Positions 17,197 through 26,103 of a stretch of DNA of 64,000 nt are shown here, in pieces. Every line of letters begins with the position of its first letter. The stretch's first letter is position 1. Source of the DNA: UBA4312 sp040266995 (lineage in GTDB: Bacteria > Bacillota_I > Bacilli_A > Erysipelotrichales > Erysipelotrichaceae); contig JAWRHV010000022.1 in NCBI GenBank assembly GCA_040266995.1, forward strand, positions 70,961 to 134,960, in the 5' to 3' direction. The notes under the pieces are model-generated. The model worked only from the letters and a program-made list of their open reading frames with translations. It made no database searches and was not told the DNA's origin. Made by a program: the position numbers and the translations under genes.

Positions 17197-17730
17197 TTAT
17201 AGATGTGAGACATACTCGAAGACCAGCTTATCATATATCATTCCATCCACTTCCAAAGCATCCTTTTCTATAGCAACTTGTTTCATTCCTGCTTTTTGCA
17301 TCGCTCTTTTAGACCCTGTATTATCCGATGCACACCATGCCGTCATAACCTTGATGCCTTCATGTTTGGTAAGATATTCTATTACGCCAATCAAAGCTTC
17401 TGTTGCATAGCCGTTTTTCCAAACGTCACGCGCAATGCTTAATCCAATCTCGACAGAGTTCCTTTTCGAATCATATTCATAAGCTCCGATCGTACCAATC
17501 AAATGTCCTTCATGCTCGATAGCCCAACCATAAAAATCCGGAAGCGGATAGCTTTCTATGAATCTTTGAACCGTACGGTATGCCATATCATACGAGGCAT
17601 ACGGATTCCATCCGGAATGCCTATACATTTGAGGATCACACCCAAACTTTTCATAAAGGATCCAGGCATCATCCATATGATATCTGCGCATTATAAGCCG
17701 TTCTGTTATAAATTCATTTGTTCCTGTCAT
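17197..17730 (-). CDS. GNAT family N-acetyltransferase (RimJ/RimL type)
   Basis: 177 residues from the ATG at 17730, with GAGGAG 7 bases upstream; the longer frame has no binding site. ITERLIMRRYHMDDA is the usual start of this group, followed by YGWAIEHEGHLIGTIGAYEYD, SVEIGLSIARDVWKNGYATEAL (acetyl-CoA binding loop) and NTGSKRAMQKAGMKQ. It acetylates an amine on a protein N-terminus or small molecule; substrate unknown. Confidence 0.87.
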   Translation of the reverse strand: MTGTNEFITERLIMRRYHMDDAWILYEKFGCDPQMYRHSGWNPYASYDMAYRTVQRFIESYPLPDFYGWAIEHEGHLIGTIGAYEYDSKRNSVEIGLSIARDVWKNGYATEALIGVIEYLTKHEGIKVMTAWCASDNTGSKRAMQKAGMKQVAIEKDALEVDGMIYDKLVFEYVSHL

Positions 17731-17807
17731 CAAAAACTCCTCACCACTCCATTTCAGTATAATCATTTCCTACAATAAAATTGAATGAAAAAGTTGAACA
17801 AGCTATT

Positions 17808-18584
17808 TCAGCTGTGCTGTTTTTTAACATTTGTCTTCTGGCTGCTTTGGGTTGCCTCTTCATAAGAATAAGGCACAAGATAAATAAGCAGTATAGAAAT
17901 AAGTACCATGACGGCTACCGATAGCAAGGCTGCAAAAGTGCTTCCTTCCGGCAAATCAACATATTTTATAATTCGCAAACCGGCAGTGATTGGATAAAAG
18001 TCACCCAAACCCTTCGGGAGAATAAACATTCCAAAAAATCCGTACATAAAAGCGATAACAAGCATAGGGTAGTATCCATTTATTTTTCTGAATCCCCAGA
18101 TAATAAGCGGCAGGACAGCTATAAAAATAAAGATACCCATACCAAGAATCTGTAAAAATGATTTTACAATGTGAAATCCCTCGATTCCTGGAAGGTGTAA
18201 TAGATTGGCTCCTGCAATCATAAACAAGTAGTTTATTACGGATAAAACAAGAACTAATACACCGATGATAATTATTTTAGCTATATATAATCTTTTGATT
18301 GAAATCGGAATCGTGATGATTGATTTCAATGTCCCGTTACTATATTCCTGATTAAAGATCATTCCTCCCATAATGGTGATGACAAAGGGAAAGGCCACAC
18401 AAAAGTTATTCCATATAGTAGATACATAAAAATCTTCAAAATTACTGATATGATCATCAATGTTCAGTGCCATTATAAACTGCATAAAGGTCACAAATAC
18501 CGAAAAGAAGGCCCCAGCCATGATAATCCATAAAATATTGCTTTTCTTAAGTTTTTTCCATTCACATGTCACAAGTTGCAGCAT
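17808..18584 (-). CDS. ABC-2 permease, second subunit of a peptide-resistance transporter
   Basis: 258 residues, six membrane segments, starting MLQLVTCEWKKLKKSNILWI, the ABC-2 N-terminal cytoplasmic segment. FNQEYSNGTLKSIITIPIS is the characteristic motif after the second membrane helix. It starts 6 bases after the companion permease stops and ends the operon. The ATPase and two permeases resemble the CprABC/BcrAB-type exporters that protect Clostridia from cationic peptides. Confidence 0.86.
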   Translation of the reverse strand: MLQLVTCEWKKLKKSNILWIIMAGAFFSVFVTFMQFIMALNIDDHISNFEDFYVSTIWNNFCVAFPFVITIMGGMIFNQEYSNGTLKSIITIPISIKRLYIAKIIIIGVLVLVLSVINYLFMIAGANLLHLPGIEGFHIVKSFLQILGMGIFIFIAVLPLIIWGFRKINGYYPMLVIAFMYGFFGMFILPKGLGDFYPITAGLRIIKYVDLPEGSTFAALLSVAVMVLISILLIYLVPYSYEEATQSSQKTNVKKQHS

Positions 18585-18590
18585 AGCTTC

Positions 18591-19364
18591 TTATACCTCC
18601 TTTTTTCTATAAGTGATCGTTCCTATCGTAAGCATAATCAGCGAAAAAACAACCATATAAATCATTGTTCCACCAGTAGAAATTGCATATGGCAGAAAGT
18701 CCTGCAAGTTTGATGCGAGGGGAAAATAACCTAAATACCATTTAAACACAGTTACGACCGGCAACACTGCTATTCCGGTTTTAAGAAGAGCTTCTCCTCC
18801 GTATCCCATGCAAAGAAATACCAAGGAAAAGCAGGTAACACCATAGATAAAAGATACTATGTTTGATATCACAGTATTTTTTCCAAATGTGGCAACAAAT
18901 ACTATAACCGGCAAAGAAGCAGCAAACATAAAGATCCCGCTTAATACACTGAACCCTATAAACGATGTGACTTGTATCGCTTTTCCGATAAAACACGAAA
19001 CAACCATAGTGATACTCAGTTCTGCCAAACAGTAGATGATCGATAATATCATAAGGGTGATACACTTTGAGACAAATATCTCGGCTTTACTTACCGGAAT
19101 CGTAAGTATGTTTTTTAAAACATCGTTTTCCGTTTCCGGCAAAAAAATCATCGTTGACAAAATGCCCAGCACGCACGGCAGAAACAACAATTCTCCAAAT
19201 ACGAATACCATTCTGAAAAGGACGTCAAAGGATAGTTCCTGCCGGATCGCAAGGAACAACATCGGGGTCGGAAAAAGAAAGGCGATGCCCATGCTCCAGG
19301 CGATAAATCTTCTTCTTTTAAGTTTTTTAAATTCACTCAGCACCAGTTTAAGCAATTCCTTCAC
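18591..19364 (-). CDS. ABC-2 permease, first subunit of a peptide-resistance transporter
   Basis: 257 residues, six membrane segments; starts with a GTG (VKELLKLVLSEFKKLKRRR) and overlaps the ATPase gene by 17 bases. LPETENDVLKNILTIPVSK is the ABC-2 motif equivalent to that of its partner. The two permeases are diverged paralogues that should pair. The usual Shine-Dalgarno is almost on top of the GTG, so translation may be coupled or start slightly downstream. Confidence 0.83.
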   Translation of the reverse strand: MKELLKLVLSEFKKLKRRRFIAWSMGIAFLFPTPMLFLAIRQELSFDVLFRMVFVFGELLFLPCVLGILSTMIFLPETENDVLKNILTIPVSKAEIFVSKCITLMILSIIYCLAELSITMVVSCFIGKAIQVTSFIGFSVLSGIFMFAASLPVIVFVATFGKNTVISNIVSFIYGVTCFSLVFLCMGYGGEALLKTGIAVLPVVTVFKWYLGYFPLASNLQDFLPYAISTGGTMIYMVVFSLIMLTIGTITYRKKEV

Positions 19365-20271
19365 CTCCCGTTACTCGCTTGAAGTAGTCTTCCAGTGTTT
19401 CCTCGCAAGTATGGGCTTCGGATACCTCCAGTCCATTCCCGACGTATGCGGAAACAATCTCTCCAACCGATTGGTCAAGATTGTACAAGCGCAGGTTGTG
19501 ATCATCCTGGACGGTAAAGTTCGTTTCGTGGAATGTGTTTTCTAAGATCCTTGACGCCTGTGCCGTGTCGGATACAATGAAATGAATATGGCGGTTGCTC
19601 TTATTCTCCAGCTCCGTAAAAGTTTCTTCCTCCAGCAATACGCCTTGATCAATGATGCCGATATCATCCGCAAGCAAGGCAATCTCGGAAAGGATATGGC
19701 TGGACAGAAGAATCGTTTTCCCTCGCTTATCGCAAAGCTCGCGGATGAATGTCCGCACCTCCGCAATCCCGATAGGGTCTAGCCCGTTGATGGGCTCGTC
19801 CAGTATCAAAAGCTCAGGATCGTGCATGACAGCCAGCGCTATCGCAAGGCGCTGTTTCATGCCAAGAGAATATTGAGAAAACAGCTTTTTATCTTTATAT
19901 GGCAGGCCCACCAGTTCAAGTGCGTCCTGGATGGCATGGTCATTGGGCACGCCGCGCAAGGTTGCAAAGATTTGCAGATTTTCCGTGCCGGTCAGGTTTG
20001 GATAAAAACCAGGGGACTCGATCATGCTCCCAATTCGAGGAAGCACTTTCTTTTGATTTCCACGCAGTGGCTTTCCCCATAGCAGGACTTCTCCCTCGGT
20101 GGGATCCGTCAGTCCCAGCAGCATTTTCATCGTCGTTGTCTTGCCTGCGCCATTTCTTCCTAAAAGGCCGTAAATCCGCCCTTTCCGCACATGCATATTC
20201 AAATCGGCTACGCTTTTTTGCGCTCCATATTGCTTCGTCAGATGTTTTGTTTCGATGATGTATTCACTCAT
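19348..20271 (-). CDS. ABC transporter ATPase of a peptide-resistance system (CprA/BcrA-like)
   Basis: 307 residues from the ATG at 20271 (AGGAGG 8 bases upstream). Walker A GLLGRNGAGKTTT, IESPGFYPNLTGTENL, signature YSLGMKQRLAIALA, Walker B LLILDEPINGLDP and the switch His in LSSHILSE. A C-terminal extension of about 80 residues is usual in the BcrA group. It leads the operon (ATPase, two permeases) behind a promoter with tandem 11-base repeats. The two-component genes upstream end with their own terminator. Confidence 0.92.
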   Translation of the reverse strand: MSEYIIETKHLTKQYGAQKSVADLNMHVRKGRIYGLLGRNGAGKTTTMKMLLGLTDPTEGEVLLWGKPLRGNQKKVLPRIGSMIESPGFYPNLTGTENLQIFATLRGVPNDHAIQDALELVGLPYKDKKLFSQYSLGMKQRLAIALAVMHDPELLILDEPINGLDPIGIAEVRTFIRELCDKRGKTILLSSHILSEIALLADDIGIIDQGVLLEEETFTELENKSNRHIHFIVSDTAQASRILENTFHETNFTVQDDHNLRLYNLDQSVGEIVSAYVGNGLEVSEAHTCEETLEDYFKRVTGGEGIA

Positions 20272-20298
20272 AAGATAAACCTCCTTTGATTTGATCCC

Positions 20299-20352
20299 AT
20301 TGTAACAACCCACCCTTGCATTAACCTTGCACCAACCTTGCGTTAACCTTGC
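20299..20352 (-). promoter_or_regulatory. Promoter with four tandem 11-bp repeats (response-regulator sites)
   Basis: CCTTGC recurs at 20314, 20325, 20336 and 20347, an exact 11-base period (minus-strand unit GCAAGGTTAAT, the copy nearest the promoter diverged). TACAAT at 20299-20304 is a good -10. The -35 position (20322-20327) falls inside the repeats and reads AGGTTA, far from consensus. This is the layout of an OmpR-family activator binding one face of the helix at a weak promoter; the adjacent response regulator is the obvious candidate. Confidence 0.75.
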
Positions 20353-20353
20353 A

Positions 20354-20385
20354 ATTAAAAAATCAGTCGGCCATGTGACCGGCTG
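20354..20385 (-). terminator. Terminator of the two-component operon
   Basis: Minus strand CAGCCGG pairs with CCGACTG (8-base loop, 20364-20385), followed by ATTTTTTAA. It separates the kinase gene from the transporter promoter. Confidence 0.78.
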
Positions 20386-20397
20386 AATGAAGGTTTT

Positions 20398-21327
20398 TTA
20401 TTTTGCAAGTGGCAAGGTCAAGATAAATGTCGTGCCATGACCAAGGATACTTTCGGCAGTAAGCCCACCGCCCATCTTCTCTGCTAACTGACTGGCAATC
20501 GACAAACCAAGGCCGCTTCCTTTTTCACTCCGGCCCGTATCGCATTTAAAGAGGCGGGAAAAAATCTGTTTCAGATCATCCTTTCCAATGCCGATGCCGT
20601 TATCTTTTACGAAAAGCTGCATGGTTTCGTCCTGCTTTTTTAAAAGAACAGTTATGGTATCTGCATGACTGTGCGCAATGACGTTTTGCAGAAGATTGTT
20701 GATGATCCGCATATAACTGTCAGGGTCTAGGTCGATAAACACCGCTTGTTCCGGTATTTCTATAGAGTATTCAATACCCTGATTCTCTAAAAGCGGTATC
20801 CAGTCAATCAGAATATTGCGGGTCAGTTCTGCCGTCTCTGTTCGTTGAATTGTCATAGCGAATTCATCGGAATTGAGCTTAAACCAATCGAACAGAACAT
20901 CAATATAGCCTTTCAGATCATAAGCCTTTCGTCTGGCTGTTTCGATGTATTCCTCCCGCTCCTCTCCGGCAACAACGTCTTTATGCACAGCGTCCAGATA
21001 CCCGATCAGTGTCGTCAGAGGTGTACGCACATCATGGGAAAGGCTTGTCATAAGCTGCTTGTTGGTTTCTTCCATCTGTTGATAAGCAGCCATCCGATCC
21101 TCATAGGAACGGATAATATCATTCATTTCATAAACGAGTGGGGATAACAGTTGATCCGGATTGGCCAGTACACGGCGGTTTCCGTTTCCCCTTCTCACGT
21201 CGGACAAAGCGTCGGCAACTTGTTTGATTTGTTGCCTTTCTTTGTGCAGAATGAGAATGGCCGAAACAATGACAATCACGGTAACAGCTAACAAAATGAT
21301 CGTTAAAACTTCCATATCGGTGATCAC
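20398..21327 (-). CDS. Sensor histidine kinase paired with the peptide-resistance transporter
   Basis: 309 residues, GTG start overlapping the regulator stop (GTGA). One clear N-terminal membrane segment (residues 7-28) and almost no extracellular part, so sensing is probably within the membrane or through the transporter. H-box SLSHDVRTPLTTLIGYLD with H98, N-box NNLLQNVIAHS, DNGIGIGKDD and GSGLGLSIASQL are complete. This is the short-sensor type found beside Cpr/Bce-like exporters. Confidence 0.9.
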   Translation of the reverse strand: MITDMEVLTIILLAVTVIVIVSAILILHKERQQIKQVADALSDVRRGNGNRRVLANPDQLLSPLVYEMNDIIRSYEDRMAAYQQMEETNKQLMTSLSHDVRTPLTTLIGYLDAVHKDVVAGEEREEYIETARRKAYDLKGYIDVLFDWFKLNSDEFAMTIQRTETAELTRNILIDWIPLLENQGIEYSIEIPEQAVFIDLDPDSYMRIINNLLQNVIAHSHADTITVLLKKQDETMQLFVKDNGIGIGKDDLKQIFSRLFKCDTGRSEKGSGLGLSIASQLAEKMGGGLTAESILGHGTTFILTLPLAK

Positions 21328-22016
21328 ACTCCCTTATTGAAGCGGTAGCCAATGCCCTTTACTGTCTGTATGTACTTTGGATTTCCGGGATCAGCTTCCA
21401 GCTTTTTACGCAGACGGCTGATAACTGCCATGATATTGCTGTCATCATAAACATACGGTTCGCCCCATACCTCCTCATAAATCTGCTGCTTTGTCAAAAT
21501 CCGTCCCTGATTCTTCGCACAATACAACAACACATCAAATTCCTTTGGAGGAAGCTCAAACACTCCTTTTTCCGTCGTAACGGAACGGTCATCGAGGTCG
21601 ATCGTCAATCCATCATAGGTAAGCGTATTGGCGTCGTTCCCGTTTTGGTTGAACCTTGTGTAGCGGCGGATCAAGGAAATAATACGAGCCAGTAATTCTT
21701 CCATGACAAAAGGCTTTGTCAAGTAATCATCGGCTCCTTCCCGCAGACCTCGTACCTTTGAGGTACTGTCATTTTTCGCTGTGAACATCAAAACGGGGAT
21801 GCTGCTTTCTTTTCTGATTTGTTCCAACGTTTCAAATCCACCAAAACCAGGCATCATCACATCCAAAATAACAAGTTGATACTCGTTATCTTTCAGCTTT
21901 TCCAGGCCGGCTCGACCCGAATAGCAACAATCGGCCTCTATCTCTTCCTGTAATACAGTACGGCTTATCAGCGCACAAAGCTCCCGGTCGTCGTCAATTA
22001 CTAGGATCCTATACAT
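21324..22016 (-). CDS. OmpR-family response regulator of the peptide-resistance system
   Basis: 230 residues from the ATG at 22016 (GGAGG 7 bases upstream); a 41-codon upstream extension is not protein-like. Receiver domain with IDDDRE and phospho-acceptor D52 in VILDVMMPGFGG, Lys in LTKPF, and a winged helix ending in QTVKGIGYRFNKG. Likely binds the 11-base tandem repeats in front of the ATPase gene about 1 kb downstream. Confidence 0.91.
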   Translation of the reverse strand: MYRILVIDDDRELCALISRTVLQEEIEADCCYSGRAGLEKLKDNEYQLVILDVMMPGFGGFETLEQIRKESSIPVLMFTAKNDSTSKVRGLREGADDYLTKPFVMEELLARIISLIRRYTRFNQNGNDANTLTYDGLTIDLDDRSVTTEKGVFELPPKEFDVLLYCAKNQGRILTKQQIYEEVWGEPYVYDDSNIMAVISRLRKKLEADPGNPKYIQTVKGIGYRFNKGV

Positions 22017-22183
22017 ATTCTCGCCTCCGTCCTTGTTTCGTTCTGCCATCAATGGGTTTTTCGCATCTTTTGAAACTAAACACACCATTCCCATTTTGGC
22101 AGCTTCCTTTATCCGGTATTCTGTGCAGTAGTTTATCATTCGGGAGAAATCCCCCTATACCATCTGCACCTTCAATAAGGGAT

Positions 22184-22212
22184 ATTATACTTTGTTCACT
22201 CGAAAGTCGCAA
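22184..22212 (-). promoter_or_regulatory. Predicted promoter of the response regulator/kinase operon
   Basis: Minus strand TTGCGA (22207-22212), 17-base spacer, TATAAT (22184-22189). It leaves a leader of about 165 bases before the regulator ATG. Confidence 0.6.
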
Positions 22213-22242
22213 ACTTGACAAACGCGACAGACCGACGGTTGT

Positions 22243-22300
22243 GTAATCAGATAATGATACTGTCCCACTTCATTTATATACATCGGAAGGAGTCAATCCC
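22243..22300. repeat. Degenerate IS-end sequence related to the ISNCY-like ends
   Basis: GATAATGATACTGTCCCAC followed by TTTATATACATC resembles the 66-base end sequence at 27116 and 42624 (GATAATGTCCC, then TTTATATGCA). No transposase follows. Probably an old solo IS end. The rest of 22300-22580 holds a terminator and no gene. Confidence 0.4.
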
Positions 22301-22324
22301 TAAGAGTAAATGGACACTAGAAAA

Positions 22325-22351
22325 CGGAGCAAGGCATCTTTCCTTACTCCG
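22325..22351 (-). terminator. Probable terminator of the beta-glucoside operon
   Basis: Minus strand CGGAGTAAGG pairs with CCTTGCTCCG (7-base loop), followed by TTTTCT. It lies 230 bases after the IIA stop and is the first good hairpin there. Confidence 0.6.
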
Positions 22352-22579
22352 ATTATTTGTTTGTCAGGTTAGTTTTACAGTTCTTGGATTTATGCTTCAT
22401 TCCTGTAAACTGCCCTGTAATTATTGTAGATACTCATAAAATGGGTTTGAATTCAAACAGCACCCCCTTCTTCTCTTAATACATTTAAATATTATTAAGC
22501 CCAGTTTTTTAAGCCACCATATGCGTCCCATAAACTTTAAATGCTTTTTTTATCATAGTGTTTTATTATCAAAAAATGG

Positions 22580-23092
22580 TTATATCGTCAGTAATTGACC
22601 TCTTTTTACTGTACAAGGTTCCAACAATTTAATTATTTTTCCTTTTGCATCGGTAATGATCAGCATAGTGCTCATATCATACTGTTCAGAGAGTTTTTTG
22701 ATATCGACTTCCACAATTGGATCACCTGCTTTTACTTGATCACCTTGTTTCTTGTTTAGGATTCTGAATCCCACACCGTTCGCATTGACTGTATCAACAC
22801 CGATGTGTACAAGCAACTCAACACCATTTTCCATATGGATACCGAAAGCATGTCCAGTCACGAAAAGTACAGATAATCTTCCGTTGGCAGGAGAACAGAT
22901 GACAACTTTATCTGACGTGTACTTGAAGGCAACACTGTCTCCCAACATCTTTTCCGAGAACATTGCGTCAGATACCGATGCCACATCGATGAGTTCACCG
23001 TCGGCGGGTGCAACAATCGCATCTTCACTTACATTCAAACGAGGAAGCTCTACAGTTTCTTCCTTTCTGAATAACTTATTGAATAATCCCAT
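22580..23092 (-). CDS. PTS glucose/beta-glucoside EIIA protein
   Basis: 170 residues, a stand-alone Crr-type IIA domain. VSVLFVTGHAFGI-like and VELLVHIGVDTV motifs carry the two active-site His residues, H81 and the phosphorylated H96. It receives phosphate from HPr and passes it to the IIB domain encoded two genes upstream. In many bgl permeases this domain is fused to IIBC; here it is separate, matching the IIBC protein without a IIA tail. Its start is 3 bases after the GH1 stop, with GGAG 6 bases upstream. Confidence 0.92.
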   Translation of the reverse strand: MGLFNKLFRKEETVELPRLNVSEDAIVAPADGELIDVASVSDAMFSEKMLGDSVAFKYTSDKVVICSPANGRLSVLFVTGHAFGIHMENGVELLVHIGVDTVNANGVGFRILNKKQGDQVKAGDPIVEVDIKKLSEQYDMSTMLIITDAKGKIIKLLEPCTVKRGQLLTI

Positions 23093-23094
23093 AT

Positions 23095-24573
23095 TTACTC
23101 CAAATCGGTTCCGTTGGAAGCTATGACTTTCTTATAATAATCAAAGCTATCCTTCTTCATACGGTTGTAAGTTCCATTGCCATAATCATCTAAATCAACA
23201 TAAATGAAACCATAACGCTTTGTCATTTCCCTGGTGGATTCGGAAACAAAATCAATACATCCCCACCATGTATAACCAAACAGATCAACACCGTCTTCAT
23301 TGATGGCATCCGACATCGCCATGACATGTTCCCTGAGGTAATCCGCACGATAATCATCATGGATCTTTCCATCTTCAGAAATCACATCTCTTGCACCAAG
23401 TCCATTTTCAGCGATAAATAAAGGCTTCCTATATCTGTCATATAGTTCTACCAATGAAGCACGTAATCCTGATGGGTCTGTCTGCCATCCCCATTCACTG
23501 GAAGGTAGATATGGGTTCTTAACACCATTGACAGTATTACCGGGTGACATTTCCAGTCCTTCTGTATTTCCTGCCATACAGGAAGTCATATAGTAGCTGA
23601 AAGAAACAAAGTCAATTGTACCTTCTTTCAGAATCTGAGCATCTTCTTCCTGGGTTTTAATCTTTACCCCTTTGGCTTCCATTTCCTTCAGAAGGAACAA
23701 AGGGTATTCGCCAAATACCTGGATATCGGAATAACGATAGATGCTTCTCGTTCTTCTCTGGGCAGCTAGGAAATCTTCGGGCTTGCATGTATATGGATAG
23801 AATTCAAGTTTTGTCAGCATACATCCGATCTTTGCTTGCGGAATAATCTCCCGACATGCTTTTACAGCTAATGCTGAAGCTACCATTTGATGATGCATGG
23901 CCTGATAAATTGCGTGTTCAAAAGGAATATCAACGAACTGGTCTTCAATTAAACCACCGGAAGTTACCGGGTGTCTGAGCATAGCGTCTACTTCATTGAA
24001 TGTCAGCCAATAAGTCACTTCATCCTTAAACTCCTCATAACATGTTCTAGCATATTTTTCAAACAGATCCACTACTTCACGGCTGTACCATCCTCTATAC
24101 TTTAGTACGATATCTAAAGGCGGATCATAATGAGAAAGAGTCACAAGAGGCTCGATGCCGTGCTTACGGCATTCTCTGAATACTTTATGATAAAAATCAA
24201 TACCCTTCTGATTTGGTTCTTCATCCCACGGATGGGTATAGATTCTTGACCAGCAGATAGACATTCGGAATACCTTAAATCCCATTTCGCCCATCAATGC
24301 CAAATCTTCCTTGTAACGATGGTAGAAGTCAATGCCTCTACGCTTTGGATAATTAGCTGTTTCATCTGCATTCAATGCTTCTTCAAGATCTTTTGACGAG
24401 AATGAGAACTGTTTTGTAAAATCCGCATATCCAATCTCACGGAATGGCAAACAGTCTTCAATAGTTATTCCTTTCCCATCTTCGTTCCAGGCACCTTCAA
24501 TTTGATTAGCTGCAGTAGCTCCTCCCCACAAAAAATTCTTAGGGAACTGCAATGGTGATGTATTTCTGTACAT
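23095..24573 (-). CDS. 6-phospho-beta-glucosidase, glycoside hydrolase family 1
   Basis: 492 residues, full GH1 length. It begins with FPKNFLWGGATAANQIEGAW, the classical family start. TFNEV carries the acid/base Glu and FIAENGLGA the nucleophile Glu. It hydrolyses the phosphorylated beta-glucoside brought in by the PTS to glucose 6-phosphate and aglycone or glucose in the cytoplasm. AAAGGAG lies 8 bases before the ATG. Confidence 0.94.
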   Translation of the reverse strand: MYRNTSPLQFPKNFLWGGATAANQIEGAWNEDGKGITIEDCLPFREIGYADFTKQFSFSSKDLEEALNADETANYPKRRGIDFYHRYKEDLALMGEMGFKVFRMSICWSRIYTHPWDEEPNQKGIDFYHKVFRECRKHGIEPLVTLSHYDPPLDIVLKYRGWYSREVVDLFEKYARTCYEEFKDEVTYWLTFNEVDAMLRHPVTSGGLIEDQFVDIPFEHAIYQAMHHQMVASALAVKACREIIPQAKIGCMLTKLEFYPYTCKPEDFLAAQRRTRSIYRYSDIQVFGEYPLFLLKEMEAKGVKIKTQEEDAQILKEGTIDFVSFSYYMTSCMAGNTEGLEMSPGNTVNGVKNPYLPSSEWGWQTDPSGLRASLVELYDRYRKPLFIAENGLGARDVISEDGKIHDDYRADYLREHVMAMSDAINEDGVDLFGYTWWGCIDFVSESTREMTKRYGFIYVDLDDYGNGTYNRMKKDSFDYYKKVIASNGTDLE

Positions 24574-24619
24574 ATTTTTTCTCCTTTTCTGTTTATTTTC
24601 TATCTTTTAATTCTCTTTT

Positions 24620-25984
24620 CTATTCATTCGGTTCATCACCGATTCCCAATGTCATGACAACCACAAATGCAGCTATCGCAGATACTGCCATACCTACACA
24701 TACACACCAGAAGTTGTCTGTCATGAATACAGGTAACGAGAGGATACAAGAATTGACAAACGCGGTTGCCCTACCACCAAACAAACCGACGATTGCTCCA
24801 CCGATTGCTCCGCCGATAATAGTTGCAATCATCGCGGTTCTGAACTTGAGGAATACGCCGTAAATACCTGGTTCGGTAATACCGATGAAAGAAGAGATTG
24901 CAGTGGAAGCGCCAATCTGCTTATTTTCATTGTTTTTTGCTTTAAGCCATACACCAAGGCATGCTCCGAATAAAGCAAGTGTGCCCATAGTGTGCATCGG
25001 GAGCAGCCAGTCATATTCATATTCTGCCAAGTTACCAAGACAGATTGTACTTAGGGAAAGATGCATGCCAGTCATTACAACAAACAGTCTTGTTCCACCG
25101 ATAATTGCACCTGCAATTATCGGTGATAAGCCATACAGGAAGTTAAACAACGCTACGAGTCCTTTGGAAATATAGCTAGCTAAAGGTCCAATGACACCTA
25201 ATGTCAGTGGCGTCATAATCAGCAGTACAATCATTGGGACAAAAACAATTCGAAGATTCTTGTGTACATGGTTATTGACAAACTTATATACATAGCTCAG
25301 TACGAGAACAGTAAGTATAATCGGAATCGTGCTTCCGAAATATCTCGGGAACGGTATCGGAAGTCCGAACAAGCTCATCGGATCTGCACCACCTGTGTTT
25401 CCAGCTGTCATTGTCGGGTACAAAAGTACGCCAGCAAGCGAAAGAGCCATCGCTGTGTTTGTCTTGAACCGATTGCTTGCTGACCAGGCAACTAAGAACG
25501 GAAGAAAATAGAAAGCACAGTCGCCAGCCATGGTCAAAACCTGCATCAAAACGGAAGCAGAATCAAATCCAAGATAGGATGTCATGATTGTAATCAACCC
25601 CTTGATCATACCTGCGCCTGCTAGTGCAGGGATGACAGGAAGCAGGATAGCTGCCATGTCTTCAAAGATACGGTTGATTGAAAACTTCTTCTTTCCCTCA
25701 TCAAGGTTTTCTTCCAAAGCCTCTTCCTTAGCAAATCCACCGATTTTGCATAATGCTTCATATACATCCCCTACATCCTGGCCGATGATAACCTGTAGCT
25801 GATCACCAGACCACTGTAGACCTGCCACACCCTTGATTGCCTTGATGTTTTCGTTATTTACTAAGTTCTTATCCTTTAAATTGAATCTTAGCCTCGTAAT
25901 ACAATGATATGTTCTTGTGACGTTGTCCTTGCCACCCACCAGATTCAGAATCTGTAACGCCATCTCTTCATAATTTTTTGCCAT
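24620..25984 (-). CDS. PTS beta-glucoside-specific EIIBC component
   Basis: 454 residues from the ATG at 25984; two upstream in-frame ATGs are within 3 bases of AAGGAG and unsuitable. IIB domain first, with phospho-cysteine C28 in YHCITRLRF, a linker, then IIC with about ten membrane segments and the GTRLFVVMTGMHLSL and GITEPGIYGV motifs. It imports and phosphorylates a beta-glucoside such as cellobiose, arbutin or salicin. There is no IIA tail; that domain is the last gene of the operon. Confidence 0.93.
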   Translation of the reverse strand: MAKNYEEMALQILNLVGGKDNVTRTYHCITRLRFNLKDKNLVNNENIKAIKGVAGLQWSGDQLQVIIGQDVGDVYEALCKIGGFAKEEALEENLDEGKKKFSINRIFEDMAAILLPVIPALAGAGMIKGLITIMTSYLGFDSASVLMQVLTMAGDCAFYFLPFLVAWSASNRFKTNTAMALSLAGVLLYPTMTAGNTGGADPMSLFGLPIPFPRYFGSTIPIILTVLVLSYVYKFVNNHVHKNLRIVFVPMIVLLIMTPLTLGVIGPLASYISKGLVALFNFLYGLSPIIAGAIIGGTRLFVVMTGMHLSLSTICLGNLAEYEYDWLLPMHTMGTLALFGACLGVWLKAKNNENKQIGASTAISSFIGITEPGIYGVFLKFRTAMIATIIGGAIGGAIVGLFGGRATAFVNSCILSLPVFMTDNFWCVCVGMAVSAIAAFVVVMTLGIGDEPNE

Positions 25985-26050
25985 TTTCATCATCTCCTTT
26001 TTGTTTTATCTAACAGCACTGCGCGCAATTGTGCTGGCAAGAGCATAAAT

Positions 26051-26092
26051 AAAACCTCATATCACAAAAGCAATTGCTTCTGTCATATGAGG
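26051..26092 (-). terminator. Intraoperonic terminator between bglG-type gene and EIIBC
   Basis: Minus strand CCTCATAT pairs with ATATGAGG, with a further AGCAATTGCT palindrome in the loop, then TTTTATTT. Located 10 bases after the antiterminator stop and ahead of the PTS genes. In bgl operons such a terminator is usually overcome by the antiterminator; I could not delimit a second RAT box here. Confidence 0.72.
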
Positions 26093-26103
26093 TAAAGCCC
26101 GTT

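Noticed and set aside
20311..20352. Tandem 11-base repeats as a CRISPR-like or satellite repeat
   Set aside because: Only four units without spacers, located exactly at a promoter; regulator sites explain them better.
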